A stretch of 64,000 nucleotides of DNA, from contig JADKBR010000019.1 in NCBI GenBank assembly GCA_016714975.1, positions 176,487 to 240,486 on the forward strand. Reading direction: 5' to 3'. A program made the translations under genes and the position numbers. Below, piece after piece: positions 35,750 to 44,101 of the stretch. The notes below the pieces were generated by a model, which saw only the letters and a program-made list of their open reading frames with translations, made no database searches and was not told the DNA's origin. The stretch's first letter is position 1. Every line of letters starts with the position of its first letter. The stretch comes from Candidatus Dechloromonas phosphorivorans. Its GTDB lineage: Bacteria > Pseudomonadota > Gammaproteobacteria > Burkholderiales > Rhodocyclaceae.

Positions 35750-36613
35750 CTATTCGAGATTCTGGATCTGCTCGCGCATCTGCTCGATCAACAGCTTGAG
35801 GTCCATCGAGGCCTGCGAAACCTCGGTGATCGCCGACTTCGAGCCGAGCGTATTGGCCTCGCGATTGAGTTCCTGCATCAGGAAGTCGAGGCGCTTGCCG
35901 CAGGCGCCGCCCTGTCTGAGCACCCGCTCGACCTCGTCGAGGTGCGCTGTCAGGCGGGTCAATTCCTCGGCCACATCGATACGCGTCGCAAAGACGGCAA
36001 TCTCCTGCAGCACGCGTTCATCACTGGCGCCGCCCAAGGCCTCGGTCAGGCGCTGGCGCAGCTTTTCGGTGTATAGCGCTTGTGCCTCCGGGATGCGTGG
36101 CGCCACCCGGCGGACAATGTCGCGGATCGCATTGACGCGGTCGACGATCATGGAGGCCAGTTTTTCACCCTCACGCCCGCGGCTGGCAGAAAATTCGTCG
36201 AGAACGTCGTGCGCCAGCGCCAACACCTGTGGCCCCAGCGCAGCGTGATCGATGGACTGTTCGCCAAGCATTCCCGGCCAGCGCAGCACGTCGTTGACCG
36301 ACAGCGGCCTGGCCTCCGGCATCGCGTGGCCGATCCGGTGGTTGAGGGCACAAAGGGTGGCGAGAAGCTCCGGGTTGACTTCGAGTTGGTCGGCTGCTGC
36401 TGCCGCATTGAAAGACAGACGGCACTCGACCTTGCCGCGGGCAATACGCGCGGCAAGCAGCTCACGCAACGGCATCTCAAGAGCACGCAGATCTTCGCTG
36501 ATACGGAAGTGAAAATCGAGATAGCGCGAATTGACGCTCTTGAGTTCGAGCTGCAGTGTGCCCCGCCCGAATTCGCGGGTCTTCACGGCATAACCGGTCA
36601 TGCTGCAAATCAT
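35750..36613 (-). CDS. yicC: YicC family endoribonuclease-like protein
   Basis: A 287-residue protein. The start MICSMTGYAVKTREFGRGTLQLELKSVNSRYLDFHFRISEDLRALE and the end RLDFLMQELNREANTLGSKSAITEVSQASMDLKLLIEQMREQIQNLE are both signatures of the YicC family (DUF1732 at the C terminus). E. coli YicC is implicated in cleavage of the RyhB small RNA. It is divergent from the kinase gene. Start ATG 36613. Confidence 0.94.
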   Translation of the reverse strand: MICSMTGYAVKTREFGRGTLQLELKSVNSRYLDFHFRISEDLRALEMPLRELLAARIARGKVECRLSFNAAAAADQLEVNPELLATLCALNHRIGHAMPEARPLSVNDVLRWPGMLGEQSIDHAALGPQVLALAHDVLDEFSASRGREGEKLASMIVDRVNAIRDIVRRVAPRIPEAQALYTEKLRQRLTEALGGASDERVLQEIAVFATRIDVAEELTRLTAHLDEVERVLRQGGACGKRLDFLMQELNREANTLGSKSAITEVSQASMDLKLLIEQMREQIQNLE

Positions 36614-36690
36614 TATTAGGGGTCTCCAGCTTTACAGGCCGGACAACACGCCCGACAATGATTGATTTTCGCATCATAACCGCGAGATCG

Positions 36691-37638
36691 ATGGCGCAAC
36701 AAGCCAACCACCCGTTACCCAACGGTCACCAGATCGAGGAGTACACGATAGACTGCCAACTCTCGCTGGGTGGGTTTTCGATCGTCTATCTCGCGACTGA
36801 TGCCGACGGTATCCAGGTTGCGATCAAGGAATATCTTCCCAACAGCCTCGCCTTGCGCGCCGAGGGAGAAACCAGCCCGCTGATCACACCGGAACATGAG
36901 GGTGCATTTCGCTACGGGATGAAGTGCTTTTTCGAGGAAGGGCGCGCCCTGGCCCGCCTTTCTCACCCCAATGTCATTCGCGTGCTCAATTTCTTCCGCG
37001 CCAACCAGACTGTTTACCTGGTCATGGAATACGAGCATGGCCGGACCCTGCAGGAATTCATCCAGACGCACCGCGGCGCAATTTCCGAGCGATTTATCCG
37101 CGGCCTGTTCACTCGTCTTCTCAACGGCCTGCGCGAGGTACATTCGCACAAGCTGCTGCATCTCGACATCAAGCCCTCGAATGTGTATCTGCGCACTGAC
37201 AACACGCCGGTGCTGATCGACTTCGGCGCGGCCAGGCAGACCCTGCTCACCGATCAGCCGATGCTCAAGCCAATGTACACGCCGGGTTTCGCCTCTCCGG
37301 AACATTATGGGTCGCGCAAGGATCTCGGCCCCTGGAGTGACATCTACAGCGTCGGCGCGGCCATGTATGCGTGCCTGTCAGGCAAGGCACCGCTGGCAGC
37401 AAACGAGCGCTTCAAGAAGGATTCTCTGCCGCCCGCCGTGATGCGCTGGGAGGGCAAGTATTCGGATCGTCTCCTGGAAATCATCGACTGGTGCCTCAAT
37501 CTCAATCATTTTTACCGGCCCCAGAGCGTCTTCGCGTTGCAGAAGGCGCTAGTCGAAACGATTACGCCACCCATTCCGAAGGAGACAAGAAGCTGGCTAA
37601 ACCGCTTTGTCGGCAAATTCGGGAAAGGTGACCAATGA
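36691..37638 (+). CDS. Serine/threonine protein kinase (Hanks type)
   Basis: A 315-residue soluble kinase without a membrane anchor. Glycine loop LGGFSIVY, the ATP-anchoring Lys in VAIKEYLP, catalytic loop HLDIKPSN, metal-binding DFGAAR and the APE-like SPEHYG are all present, so it should be active, though the usual HRD arginine is Leu. ATG 36691 (MAQQANHPLP) is preferred; ATG 36658 would add 11 residues. It overlaps the phosphatase gene by 4 bases, making a kinase/phosphatase pair that travels with yicC and rph in betaproteobacteria. Confidence 0.9.
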   Translation: MAQQANHPLPNGHQIEEYTIDCQLSLGGFSIVYLATDADGIQVAIKEYLPNSLALRAEGETSPLITPEHEGAFRYGMKCFFEEGRALARLSHPNVIRVLNFFRANQTVYLVMEYEHGRTLQEFIQTHRGAISERFIRGLFTRLLNGLREVHSHKLLHLDIKPSNVYLRTDNTPVLIDFGAARQTLLTDQPMLKPMYTPGFASPEHYGSRKDLGPWSDIYSVGAAMYACLSGKAPLAANERFKKDSLPPAVMRWEGKYSDRLLEIIDWCLNLNHFYRPQSVFALQKALVETITPPIPKETRSWLNRFVGKFGKGDQ

Positions 37639-38561
37639 GATTCACGATCTACCAGGATAGCCGTCGCGGGGGGCGGGCCAACAACGAGGACAGGACCACG
37701 TACTGCTACTCTCGCGACGCGTTGCTGATGGTGATCGCGGACGGCATGGGAGGCCACCACCACGGGGAAATTGCCGCCCAGATCGCCGTGCAGACGCTGG
37801 CCGACAGTTTTCAGCACGAGGCGCGACCAGCCCTCTCCGACCCCTTCCGCTTCCTGCAGCAGGGCATGACCAACGCCCACTACGCCATTCTTGACTACAC
37901 CGAACACCATCGCCTTCGCGACACCCCGCGCACCACCTGTGTCGCCTGTGTGGTCCAGGACAACGTCGCCTACTGGGCGCACTCCGGTGACTCGCGCCTG
38001 TTCCTGATGCGCGGCGGCAAGGTGATTTCCCGGACCCGTGATCATTCGCGCATCCAATTCCTGATTGACGAAGGGCTGCTTTCCGAAGCGCAGGCGGCCT
38101 GGCATCCCGACCGCAACAAGATCTACAGTTGCCTGGGCAGCCCGAACTCGCCGGAAATCGAATTCTCCCGCAAGACACCGCTCAATCAGGGGGACATCCT
38201 GCTGCTTTGCACCGACGGCCTGTGGGGAGAGGTTTCGGGCGAGCACATGGCCATTGCGCTCAAGGGCGCCAACCTGGTCCAGGCGATGCCGCTGCTGCTG
38301 GAGCAGGCCGAAGCGAAGGGAGGCGCGCAGGGCGACAATCTCTCAGTAGTGGTCGTTCGCTGGGAGGATGCCTTTGTCGAGGCGGCCAGCAGCATCATCT
38401 CGACCCAGACGATGAGCCGTGACGAAGTGGAGACAAGGATTGACCAATTCGGTCGCGAGCCGACGCACAGGAGCGACCTCACCGAAGACGAAATCGAGAA
38501 GGCGATCGCGGAAATCCGCGCCGCCATTGATAAGTTCAACCCGAAAAGACCTGGACAATGA
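37635..38561 (+). CDS. PP2C-type serine/threonine phosphatase
   Basis: A 308-residue PPM phosphatase. Metal-site motifs: RANNEDR near the start, VIADGMGGHHHGEIAA, the WAHSGDSRLFL block and LLCTDGLWGEV, then GAQGDNLSVVVV. It should dephosphorylate targets of the kinase encoded immediately upstream (4-base overlap). The last 60 residues (after about 245) are a charged, helix-rich tail. It overlaps rph by 4 bases. Confidence 0.92.
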   Translation: MRFTIYQDSRRGGRANNEDRTTYCYSRDALLMVIADGMGGHHHGEIAAQIAVQTLADSFQHEARPALSDPFRFLQQGMTNAHYAILDYTEHHRLRDTPRTTCVACVVQDNVAYWAHSGDSRLFLMRGGKVISRTRDHSRIQFLIDEGLLSEAQAAWHPDRNKIYSCLGSPNSPEIEFSRKTPLNQGDILLLCTDGLWGEVSGEHMAIALKGANLVQAMPLLLEQAEAKGGAQGDNLSVVVVRWEDAFVEAASSIISTQTMSRDEVETRIDQFGREPTHRSDLTEDEIEKAIAEIRAAIDKFNPKRPGQ

Positions 38562-39280
38562 ACATGCGCCCCAGCGAACGCCAATCCGACCAGCTCCGCC
38601 CTATCCGGCTGACCCGCAACTTCACCCGTCACGCCGAAGGGTCGGTGCTGATCGAGATGGGCGAGACCCGTGTGCTGTGCACCGCCAGCGTCGAGGAAAG
38701 CCTGCCGCCCTTCCTGCGCGGCAAGGGCCAGGGCTGGGTCACCGCCGAATACGGCATGCTGCCGCGGTCGACCCACACCCGCAGCGCGCGGGAAGCTGCC
38801 AAGGGCAAGCAGAGCGGCCGTACCCAGGAAATCCAGCGCCTGATCGGCCGCAGCCTGCGCGCGGTGACCGACTTGAAGGCCCTCGGTGAGCGCCAGATCA
38901 CCCTCGACTGCGATGTTCTCCAGGCCGACGGCGGCACCCGCTGCGCCTCGATCACCGGGGCCTGGGTTGCGCTTTACGAGGCCTGCGAAAAGCTCGTCGC
39001 CGCCGGCAAGCTGGCCGCCAACCCGGTGCGCGATCATATTGCGGCCGTCTCGGTCGGCATCTACAAGGGCAGCCCGGTGCTCGATCTCGACTATCCGGAA
39101 GACTCGGCCTGCGATACCGACATGAATGTCGTCATGACCGGCGCCGGCGGCATCGTCGAGATCCAGGGCACCGCCGAAGGCACGCCGTTCACCCGGCCGC
39201 AGATGAACACCCTGACCGACCTCGCCGAAGCCGGCATCCGGCAACTGATCGCCGCCCAGCAAAGAGCGCTCGCCTCATGA
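38558..39280 (+). CDS. rph: Ribonuclease PH
   Basis: A 240-residue phosphorolytic 3'-5' exoribonuclease that trims tRNA 3' ends. Family signatures: MRPSERQSDQLRPIRLTRNFTRHAEGSVLIEMG, MLPRSTHTR, GRTQEIQRLIGRSLRA, CDVLQADGGTRCASITGA and the DLDYPEDS metal site. Start overlaps the PP2C stop and the end overlaps rdgB by 4 bases, indicating tight coupling. Confidence 0.97.
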   Translation: MNMRPSERQSDQLRPIRLTRNFTRHAEGSVLIEMGETRVLCTASVEESLPPFLRGKGQGWVTAEYGMLPRSTHTRSAREAAKGKQSGRTQEIQRLIGRSLRAVTDLKALGERQITLDCDVLQADGGTRCASITGAWVALYEACEKLVAAGKLAANPVRDHIAAVSVGIYKGSPVLDLDYPEDSACDTDMNVVMTGAGGIVEIQGTAEGTPFTRPQMNTLTDLAEAGIRQLIAAQQRALAS

Positions 39281-39864
39281 AGAGTATCGTCCTCGCCTCC
39301 AACAATGCCAAGAAGATGAACGAGCTGAACGCGCTGCTGGCGCCGCTTGGCTTCGAAGTCATCGCCCAGGGCCAGCTCGGCATTCCGGAAGCCGAGGAGC
39401 CGCACTGCACCTTCGTCGAAAATGCACTGGCCAAGGCCCGTCATGCCGCGAACCTTTCCGGCCTGCCGGCCCTCGCCGACGATTCCGGACTCTGCGTCGC
39501 CGCCCTCGGCGGCGCTCCCGGCGTCTATTCCGCGCGCTTCGCCGGCGAGCCAAAATCGGATGCCCGCAACAACGAGAAGCTGCTCGCCGACCTTGGCGCG
39601 CATTGCAACCGCGCCGCCCATTTTGTCTCGGTCATCGTTCTCGTCCGCCACGCCGACGATCCGCAACCGCTGATCGCCGAGGGCGAATGGCATGGCGAGA
39701 TCCTGGCCGCGCCGCGCGGCGAGAGCGGCTTCGGCTATGACCCGCTGTTCTATGTGCGGGATTTTGACTGTTCCGCCGCCGAACTCGACGCCGCCACCAA
39801 GAACCGTCTGTCGCATCGCGGCCAGGCCATGCAGAAGCTGATCGACCGCCTGCCGACGCTGTAA
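39277..39864 (+). CDS. rdgB: XTP/dITP diphosphatase (RdgB/HAM1 family)
   Basis: A 195-residue nucleotide-pool sanitiser that hydrolyses dITP, XTP and related triphosphates. Motifs: VLASNNAKKMNELNALL, FVENALAKARHAA, LADDSGLCV, GVYSARFAGE, and the C-terminal GESGFGYDPLFYV and LSHRGQAMQKL. Overlaps rph by 4 bases; hemW follows 5 bases later. Confidence 0.96.
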   Translation: MKSIVLASNNAKKMNELNALLAPLGFEVIAQGQLGIPEAEEPHCTFVENALAKARHAANLSGLPALADDSGLCVAALGGAPGVYSARFAGEPKSDARNNEKLLADLGAHCNRAAHFVSVIVLVRHADDPQPLIAEGEWHGEILAAPRGESGFGYDPLFYVRDFDCSAAELDAATKNRLSHRGQAMQKLIDRLPTL

Positions 39865-39869
39865 CTGCC

Positions 39870-41084
39870 TTGGCCCGCAGCATCCCCATTTTGGTGGCAA
39901 AAACGCGGTCGACCGTGACAGCCCTGGAATTCCGCGTGGCGCCGCCGCTGGCGCTGTATGTCCATGTCCCGTGGTGCGTGCGCAAGTGCCCCTACTGCGA
40001 CTTCAACTCGCACGAGGCCGCGGGCGCCATTCCGGAAACCGAATACGTCGCTGCGCTGATCGCCGACCTGCAGTCGGCGCTGCCATTGATCTGGGGCCGG
40101 CCGCTGGTCAGCGTCTTCTTCGGTGGCGGCACCCCCAGCCTGCTCTCGCCGGCCGCCATCGACGAGCTGCTCGCCGCCTTCCGGGCACTGGCGATGCTGT
40201 CGCCGGAAGCCGAGATCACGCTGGAGGCCAACCCGGGCACCATCGAAGCCGGGAAGTTCGCCGGCTTCCGCGCCGCCGGCGTCAACCGGCTGTCACTCGG
40301 CATCCAGAGCTTCGACGACCGCCCCCTCGCGGCGCTCGGCCGCATCCACGGCGCCGCCGAAGCGAAACGCGCCGCGCAACTCGCCGGCGACCATTTCGAC
40401 TCGTTCAACCTCGACCTGATGTACGGCCTGCCGGGCCAGACCAGGGAGCAAGCGCTCACCGACGTCGAAACCGCGCTGTCCTTTGCGCCGCCGCACCTGT
40501 CGTGTTACCAGTTGACGCTCGAGCCGAACACCCGCTTCGCCGCCTTCCCGCCGGCATTGCCGGAAGACGATCTGTGCGCCGACATGCAGGAGGCCATCGA
40601 AGCGCGGCTGGCCGTCGCCGGTTACGCCAATTACGAGACCTCGGCCTTCGCTCGGGCCGGGCGCCAGTGCCGGCACAATCTCAACTACTGGGATTTCGGC
40701 GACTATCTCGGGATCGGCGCCGGCGCCCACTCCAAGTTGACGCTGCACGACCGCGTGCTGCGTCAGATGCGCTGGAAGCACCCGAACGCCTATCTTGAAA
40801 ACGTGCGCGGCGGGTCGCCGATACAGGAAACCAACGAGGTCGCCGCCAGCCAGCTTCCGTTCGAATTCCTGATGAATGCGTTGCGCCTCGCCGCCGGCTT
40901 CCAGCCCGCGCTCTTCGAAGCGCGGACGGCGCAGCCGATCACCCGCATCCTGCCGCAACTGCGGGCCGCCGCCGCCGACGGCCTGGTCGACATCGGCCGC
41001 GAGCGCATCGCCCCGACGCCGCGCGGGCGGCGCTTTCTCAACGTGCTGCTCGAACGCTTTTTCAATGAGGACCGGGCAGGCTGA
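39870..41084 (+). CDS. hemW: Radical SAM heme chaperone HemW
   Basis: A 404-residue HemN-family protein. The iron-sulfur motif CVRKCPYC with the following aromatic (CDFNSHE), the FFGGGTPSLL segment and the C-terminal HemN-type domain identify it. HemW binds heme and delivers it to respiratory proteins; it does not oxidise coproporphyrinogen. The start is uncertain: TTG 39870 keeps the gene 5 bases from rdgB but has no clear ribosome site, while GTG 39915 (MTALEFRVAP) is an alternative. Last gene of the yicC-side operon. Confidence 0.92.
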   Translation: MARSIPILVAKTRSTVTALEFRVAPPLALYVHVPWCVRKCPYCDFNSHEAAGAIPETEYVAALIADLQSALPLIWGRPLVSVFFGGGTPSLLSPAAIDELLAAFRALAMLSPEAEITLEANPGTIEAGKFAGFRAAGVNRLSLGIQSFDDRPLAALGRIHGAAEAKRAAQLAGDHFDSFNLDLMYGLPGQTREQALTDVETALSFAPPHLSCYQLTLEPNTRFAAFPPALPEDDLCADMQEAIEARLAVAGYANYETSAFARAGRQCRHNLNYWDFGDYLGIGAGAHSKLTLHDRVLRQMRWKHPNAYLENVRGGSPIQETNEVAASQLPFEFLMNALRLAAGFQPALFEARTAQPITRILPQLRAAAADGLVDIGRERIAPTPRGRRFLNVLLERFFNEDRAG

Positions 41085-41106
41085 GACAGCCTGCCCCGGC
41101 TACGCC

Positions 41107-41516
41107 CTAGCCGAACAAGCCGCCTTTTTTCAGCAGACTGAGGCCCTGGCTCAGCAGATCACCGCCCTGCGGCACCTCGCCATTCGGCGTCATCTGGTCG
41201 ATCAGTTGCGGCAGAACGTCGGCCAGGCTGCCGGAAGCCTGCTGTGGGCTGACGCCGAGTTGCGCGGCGAGATCCTGTAGCGCCGAACCACCCAGCACGC
41301 TTTCGACCTGCTCGCCCGAAACCGGGAGATTCTGGCCGTTCGCCACCCAGGAATTGACGATATCGCCGAGCCCGCCCTTCTGGAACGACCGGATGATGCC
41401 TTCGAGGCCGCCGGTCTGCGGGTTGTTGATGAGTTGCAGCACGGTCTGCAGCAGTTGCTGCCGCCGCCGGACTCGCCGCCGGCGAGCGCGCCGACAACCT
41501 GATCGAGAAGGCTCAT
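41107..41516 (-). pseudogene. YidB-like protein (DUF937) with a frameshift
   Basis: The start MSLLDQVVGALAGGESGGGS (ATG 41516) and the body LLQTVLQLINNPQTGGLEGIIRSFQKGGLGDIVNSWVANGQNLPVSGEQVESVLGGSALQDLAAQLGVSPQQASGSLADVLPQLIDQMTPNGEVP are both clearly YidB, but in different frames. Inserting one base after the Gly-rich stretch near 41462 (for example an extra C in GGCAGCAACTG) restores a single 136-residue frame. It is either a real single-base deletion or a sequencing error. YidB function is unknown. It converges on hemW with 22 bases between stops. Confidence 0.8.
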
Positions 41517-41879
41517 GACTTGATTCTCTGGTAGACGATGGGATGGTCATCGTAACCGAAGCCGTGCACCAGTGGCATGCGCAATCATCCAGCTTCCGGC
41601 ACAGCACTGCCGGCCCGGCAGGAGTGCACCGCGTTCATTTGCTCCGGCAAAGTGGATCCGCCGTGGCCTTTATGTGGTCTTTCTGTGTGTTTTCTTGGGT
41701 TGTTAGTTGACCGATGCCCGTGAGGTGCACATACTCACGGGTGGGGACGAGGGATTGCCCAAATAGTGCTTGAAGAGGCAGTTTGGGGGACTTCGGTGTA
41801 CTCGATCTCCTTGATTGCTGCAGTATTGTTGACGACCGACCGCAGCAACTAAACGATTGACAACGACAGGGGCAGTTTA
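41517..41879. other. Intergenic region upstream of pit
   Basis: 363 bases without a gene. It contains the perfect inverted repeat at 41717-41741 and an AT-richer stretch before the pit start (AAACGATTGACAACGACAGGGGCAG region). No match to a Pho box (CTGTCAT direct repeats) was found by eye. Confidence 0.5.
41717..41741. repeat. Perfect inverted repeat in the pit leader region
   Basis: CCCGTGAG and CTCACGGG flank a 9-base GTGCACATA loop, about 140 bases before the pit start. It is not followed by a T-run on either strand, so it may be an operator or RNA structure rather than a terminator. Confidence 0.6.
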
Positions 41880-42920
41880 ATGAGCACGTTAATGATTCTG
41901 ACGATCGTGACGATTGCGATCGTTCTTTTTTTCGACTACACCAACGGCTTTCACGACGCCGCCAACATCGTCGCGACGATCATCGCGTCGCGGGCGATGA
42001 CCCCGGCGCAGGCGGTGATCATCGTCGGCACCTTCGAGTTTCTCGGCCCGCTGCTCGGCGGTACGGCGGTCGCCAACACCATCGGCAAGTTCGTCACGCT
42101 GGGTGACGTGCAGGCAGTGCTGTCGCTGGCCATCCTGATCAGCGGCCTGATGGGCGCCATCGTCTGGAATCTCGCCACCTGGTATTTCGGCATCCCGTCA
42201 TCGTCGTCGCATGCGCTGGTCGGCGGCCTGATCGGCGCCGTCTGCGTTTCCGCCGGCATCGACCATGTGGTCTGGGGTTTCTCGGAGCTGATGCACGGCA
42301 AGCTGACCGGCATCGTCAAGGTGCTTGCGTCGCTGATCCTGTCGCCATTGCTCGGGTTCTGGGCGGGCTTCCTCATCCTTCGCCTGTTCCGTTTCGCGCT
42401 GACGGCGGCAAAGCCCTCCGCCAACAAGGGGTTGCGCTATGCCCAGTTCGTCACCTCTGCCGGCCTGGCTTTCTCGCACGGCGCCAACGACGCGCAGAAG
42501 AGCATGGGCATGCTGACTCTGGCCCTGCTGCTCGGCGGCTTCATCGACAAATTCGAGGTTCCCTTCTGGGTCATGCTGGCCTGCGCCATCGCAATTACCT
42601 TGGGCATTCTTTCAGGTGGCTGGCGGATCGTCCGCACCCTCGGCTTCTCTATCTACCGCGTTCGCCCGGTTCACGCCCTGAGTTCGCAACTGACGTCGGC
42701 AATGATCATCATGACCGCGTCGGTACTCGGCGCACCGGTGTCGACGACCCACGTCGTCGCCACGTCGATCATGGGCATCGGCGCTTCGGAGCGTCCGAAG
42801 TCGGTGCGCTGGAAAAAGGCCAAGGACATCGGTATCACCTGGCTGATCACCATCCCCGGTTCCGCTCTGGTAGCAATCATCACATTCGCATTAGTTAATC
42901 TCTTTATCGGAAAGGCTTAA
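41880..42920 (+). CDS. pit: Low-affinity inorganic phosphate transporter, PiT family
   Basis: A 346-residue membrane protein with the two PiT repeats: FFDYTNGFHDAANIVATIIASRAMTP near the N terminus and FSHGANDAQKSMGMLTLALLL in the second half. These transporters carry metal-phosphate with protons, and in polyphosphate-accumulating bacteria can work in both directions, driving phosphate release (established for PAOs; application here is inference). Ribosome site AGGGG, ATG 41880. The DUF47 gene follows after 2 bases, as is usual. Confidence 0.94.
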   Translation: MSTLMILTIVTIAIVLFFDYTNGFHDAANIVATIIASRAMTPAQAVIIVGTFEFLGPLLGGTAVANTIGKFVTLGDVQAVLSLAILISGLMGAIVWNLATWYFGIPSSSSHALVGGLIGAVCVSAGIDHVVWGFSELMHGKLTGIVKVLASLILSPLLGFWAGFLILRLFRFALTAAKPSANKGLRYAQFVTSAGLAFSHGANDAQKSMGMLTLALLLGGFIDKFEVPFWVMLACAIAITLGILSGGWRIVRTLGFSIYRVRPVHALSSQLTSAMIIMTASVLGAPVSTTHVVATSIMGIGASERPKSVRWKKAKDIGITWLITIPGSALVAIITFALVNLFIGKA

Positions 42921-42922
42921 AA

Positions 42923-43588
42923 ATGAACGCCGAAGCAAGCAAAGACAGCGCCAAGAAATCTCTCGGCAAGCGGGTCGTCGAACGGGTATTCCCCAAGGTT
43001 CCAGATTTCTTCAAGCTTCTGGGCGAACAAAGCGCCGTCGTCGGTGTCACCGCCGGATTCCTGGTCGAGTACATGGGCTCGAGCAGCGCGGAAGTCGCCA
43101 AGAAAATCACCGAGTGCGAGTACGAGGGCGACCGGCTCAAGGTCCAGAACCTGACGCTGCTCAACGAAGCCTTCTCGACCCCGATCGACCGCGAAGACAT
43201 TCACCGGGCCATCATCAACCTCGACGAGATCATCAACAGTTGCAAGACGATTGTTGTTGAAATGGATGCCGACCTCCTCGGCGTCAAGGCGGACAAGTTC
43301 TGCATCGAGATGGCGGCTTACCTGAAGGAAGGCGCCGAAGCGATCGCAGCAGGTTACGGGAAACTGGGTAGCGATCCGAAGGCTGGCCGCGCCGACGCCG
43401 ACAAGGCCGAAAAGGCCGTCAAGAAGTTCACCAAATCGTACCGCCGGGCACTCGCCGAGTTGTTCCAGGACAACGATTTCCACAACATCTTCCGCCGCAA
43501 GGAAATCTATACCCAGTTGTCGCACGCGGCTTTGCGCATGAACGTCTGCAACAGCACGCTGCTCGACATCGTCGTCAAGCTGACCTGA
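42923..43588 (+). CDS. DUF47 family PhoU-like protein, Pit accessory
   Basis: A 221-residue all-helical protein of the TIGR00153/DUF47 family, related to PhoU. It contains VTAGFLVEYMGSSSAEVAKKITECEYEGDRLK and the later FTKSYRRALAELFQDNDFHNIFRRKEIYTQLSHAALRMNVC block. The gene is almost always next to pit and is thought to regulate or assist the transporter. Start 2 bases after the pit stop (TAAAAATG). Confidence 0.93.
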   Translation: MNAEASKDSAKKSLGKRVVERVFPKVPDFFKLLGEQSAVVGVTAGFLVEYMGSSSAEVAKKITECEYEGDRLKVQNLTLLNEAFSTPIDREDIHRAIINLDEIINSCKTIVVEMDADLLGVKADKFCIEMAAYLKEGAEAIAAGYGKLGSDPKAGRADADKAEKAVKKFTKSYRRALAELFQDNDFHNIFRRKEIYTQLSHAALRMNVCNSTLLDIVVKLT

Positions 43589-43632
43589 ACTCCCGCCCCG
43601 GGCGCGCAACGCCCGGCGTGCACGCAAGTCAT

Positions 43633-43667
43633 CGGGGAAGGCCGCAAGGTCTTCCCCGGTTTGTTTT
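43633..43667. terminator. Rho-independent terminator after the pit operon
   Basis: CGGGGAAGGCC pairs with GGTCTTCCCCG (11 bp, one G-T) around a stable GCAA tetraloop, then GTTTGTTTTT. Confidence 0.9.
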
Positions 43668-43696
43668 TGGCTCCGCGCCGCCGCCCGGCGCAGGCT

Positions 43697-44101
43697 TCAC
43701 TTCACGATTGTCTTGATCTCTGTCTTCCGCAGCGTGCCATCGAGGTAATACCAGCGCCCGTCCTCGCGGACAAAGCGACTGACCTCGTGCAAACGGTGGC
43801 CGCGCCCGGCAACTCGGTAGCGGGCGACAAATTCGACGGTCGCATGGGCAGGGTCCCGCTCCTGGTGGCGCAGGATTTCGAGGCCCAGCCAGCGGTATCC
43901 CCCGTCTTCAGCCAGATCGAGGGATTGCGGTCGAGTCGAGGCGTGCCAGGATTCGAGCAGGTAGGGCGCAAGTCGCAGAACATAGGCGCTGTAACGCGAG
44001 CGCATCAGCGCCTCGGCGGTCGCGGCAATTTCGGCCCCGCAATGCAGTCGACCGCAACAGGCGGCGTAAGCCTTGCCACCGCCACAGGGGCAGGCACTCA
44101 C
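43697..44101 (-). CDS. YchJ family protein (UPF0225) with SEC-C type zinc motif
   Basis: A 134-residue protein. The N terminus MSACPCGGGKAYAACCGRLH is a SEC-C-like zinc-binding motif, and the rest (ALMRSRYSAYVLRLAPYLLESWHASTRP and WLGLEIL) is the NTF2-like core of YchJ/UPF0225. Function is not known; the short protein without the C-terminal zinc motif is common in betaproteobacteria. It overlaps rdgC by 4 bases. Confidence 0.9.
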   Translation of the reverse strand: MSACPCGGGKAYAACCGRLHCGAEIAATAEALMRSRYSAYVLRLAPYLLESWHASTRPQSLDLAEDGGYRWLGLEILRHQERDPAHATVEFVARYRVAGRGHRLHEVSRFVREDGRWYYLDGTLRKTEIKTIVK

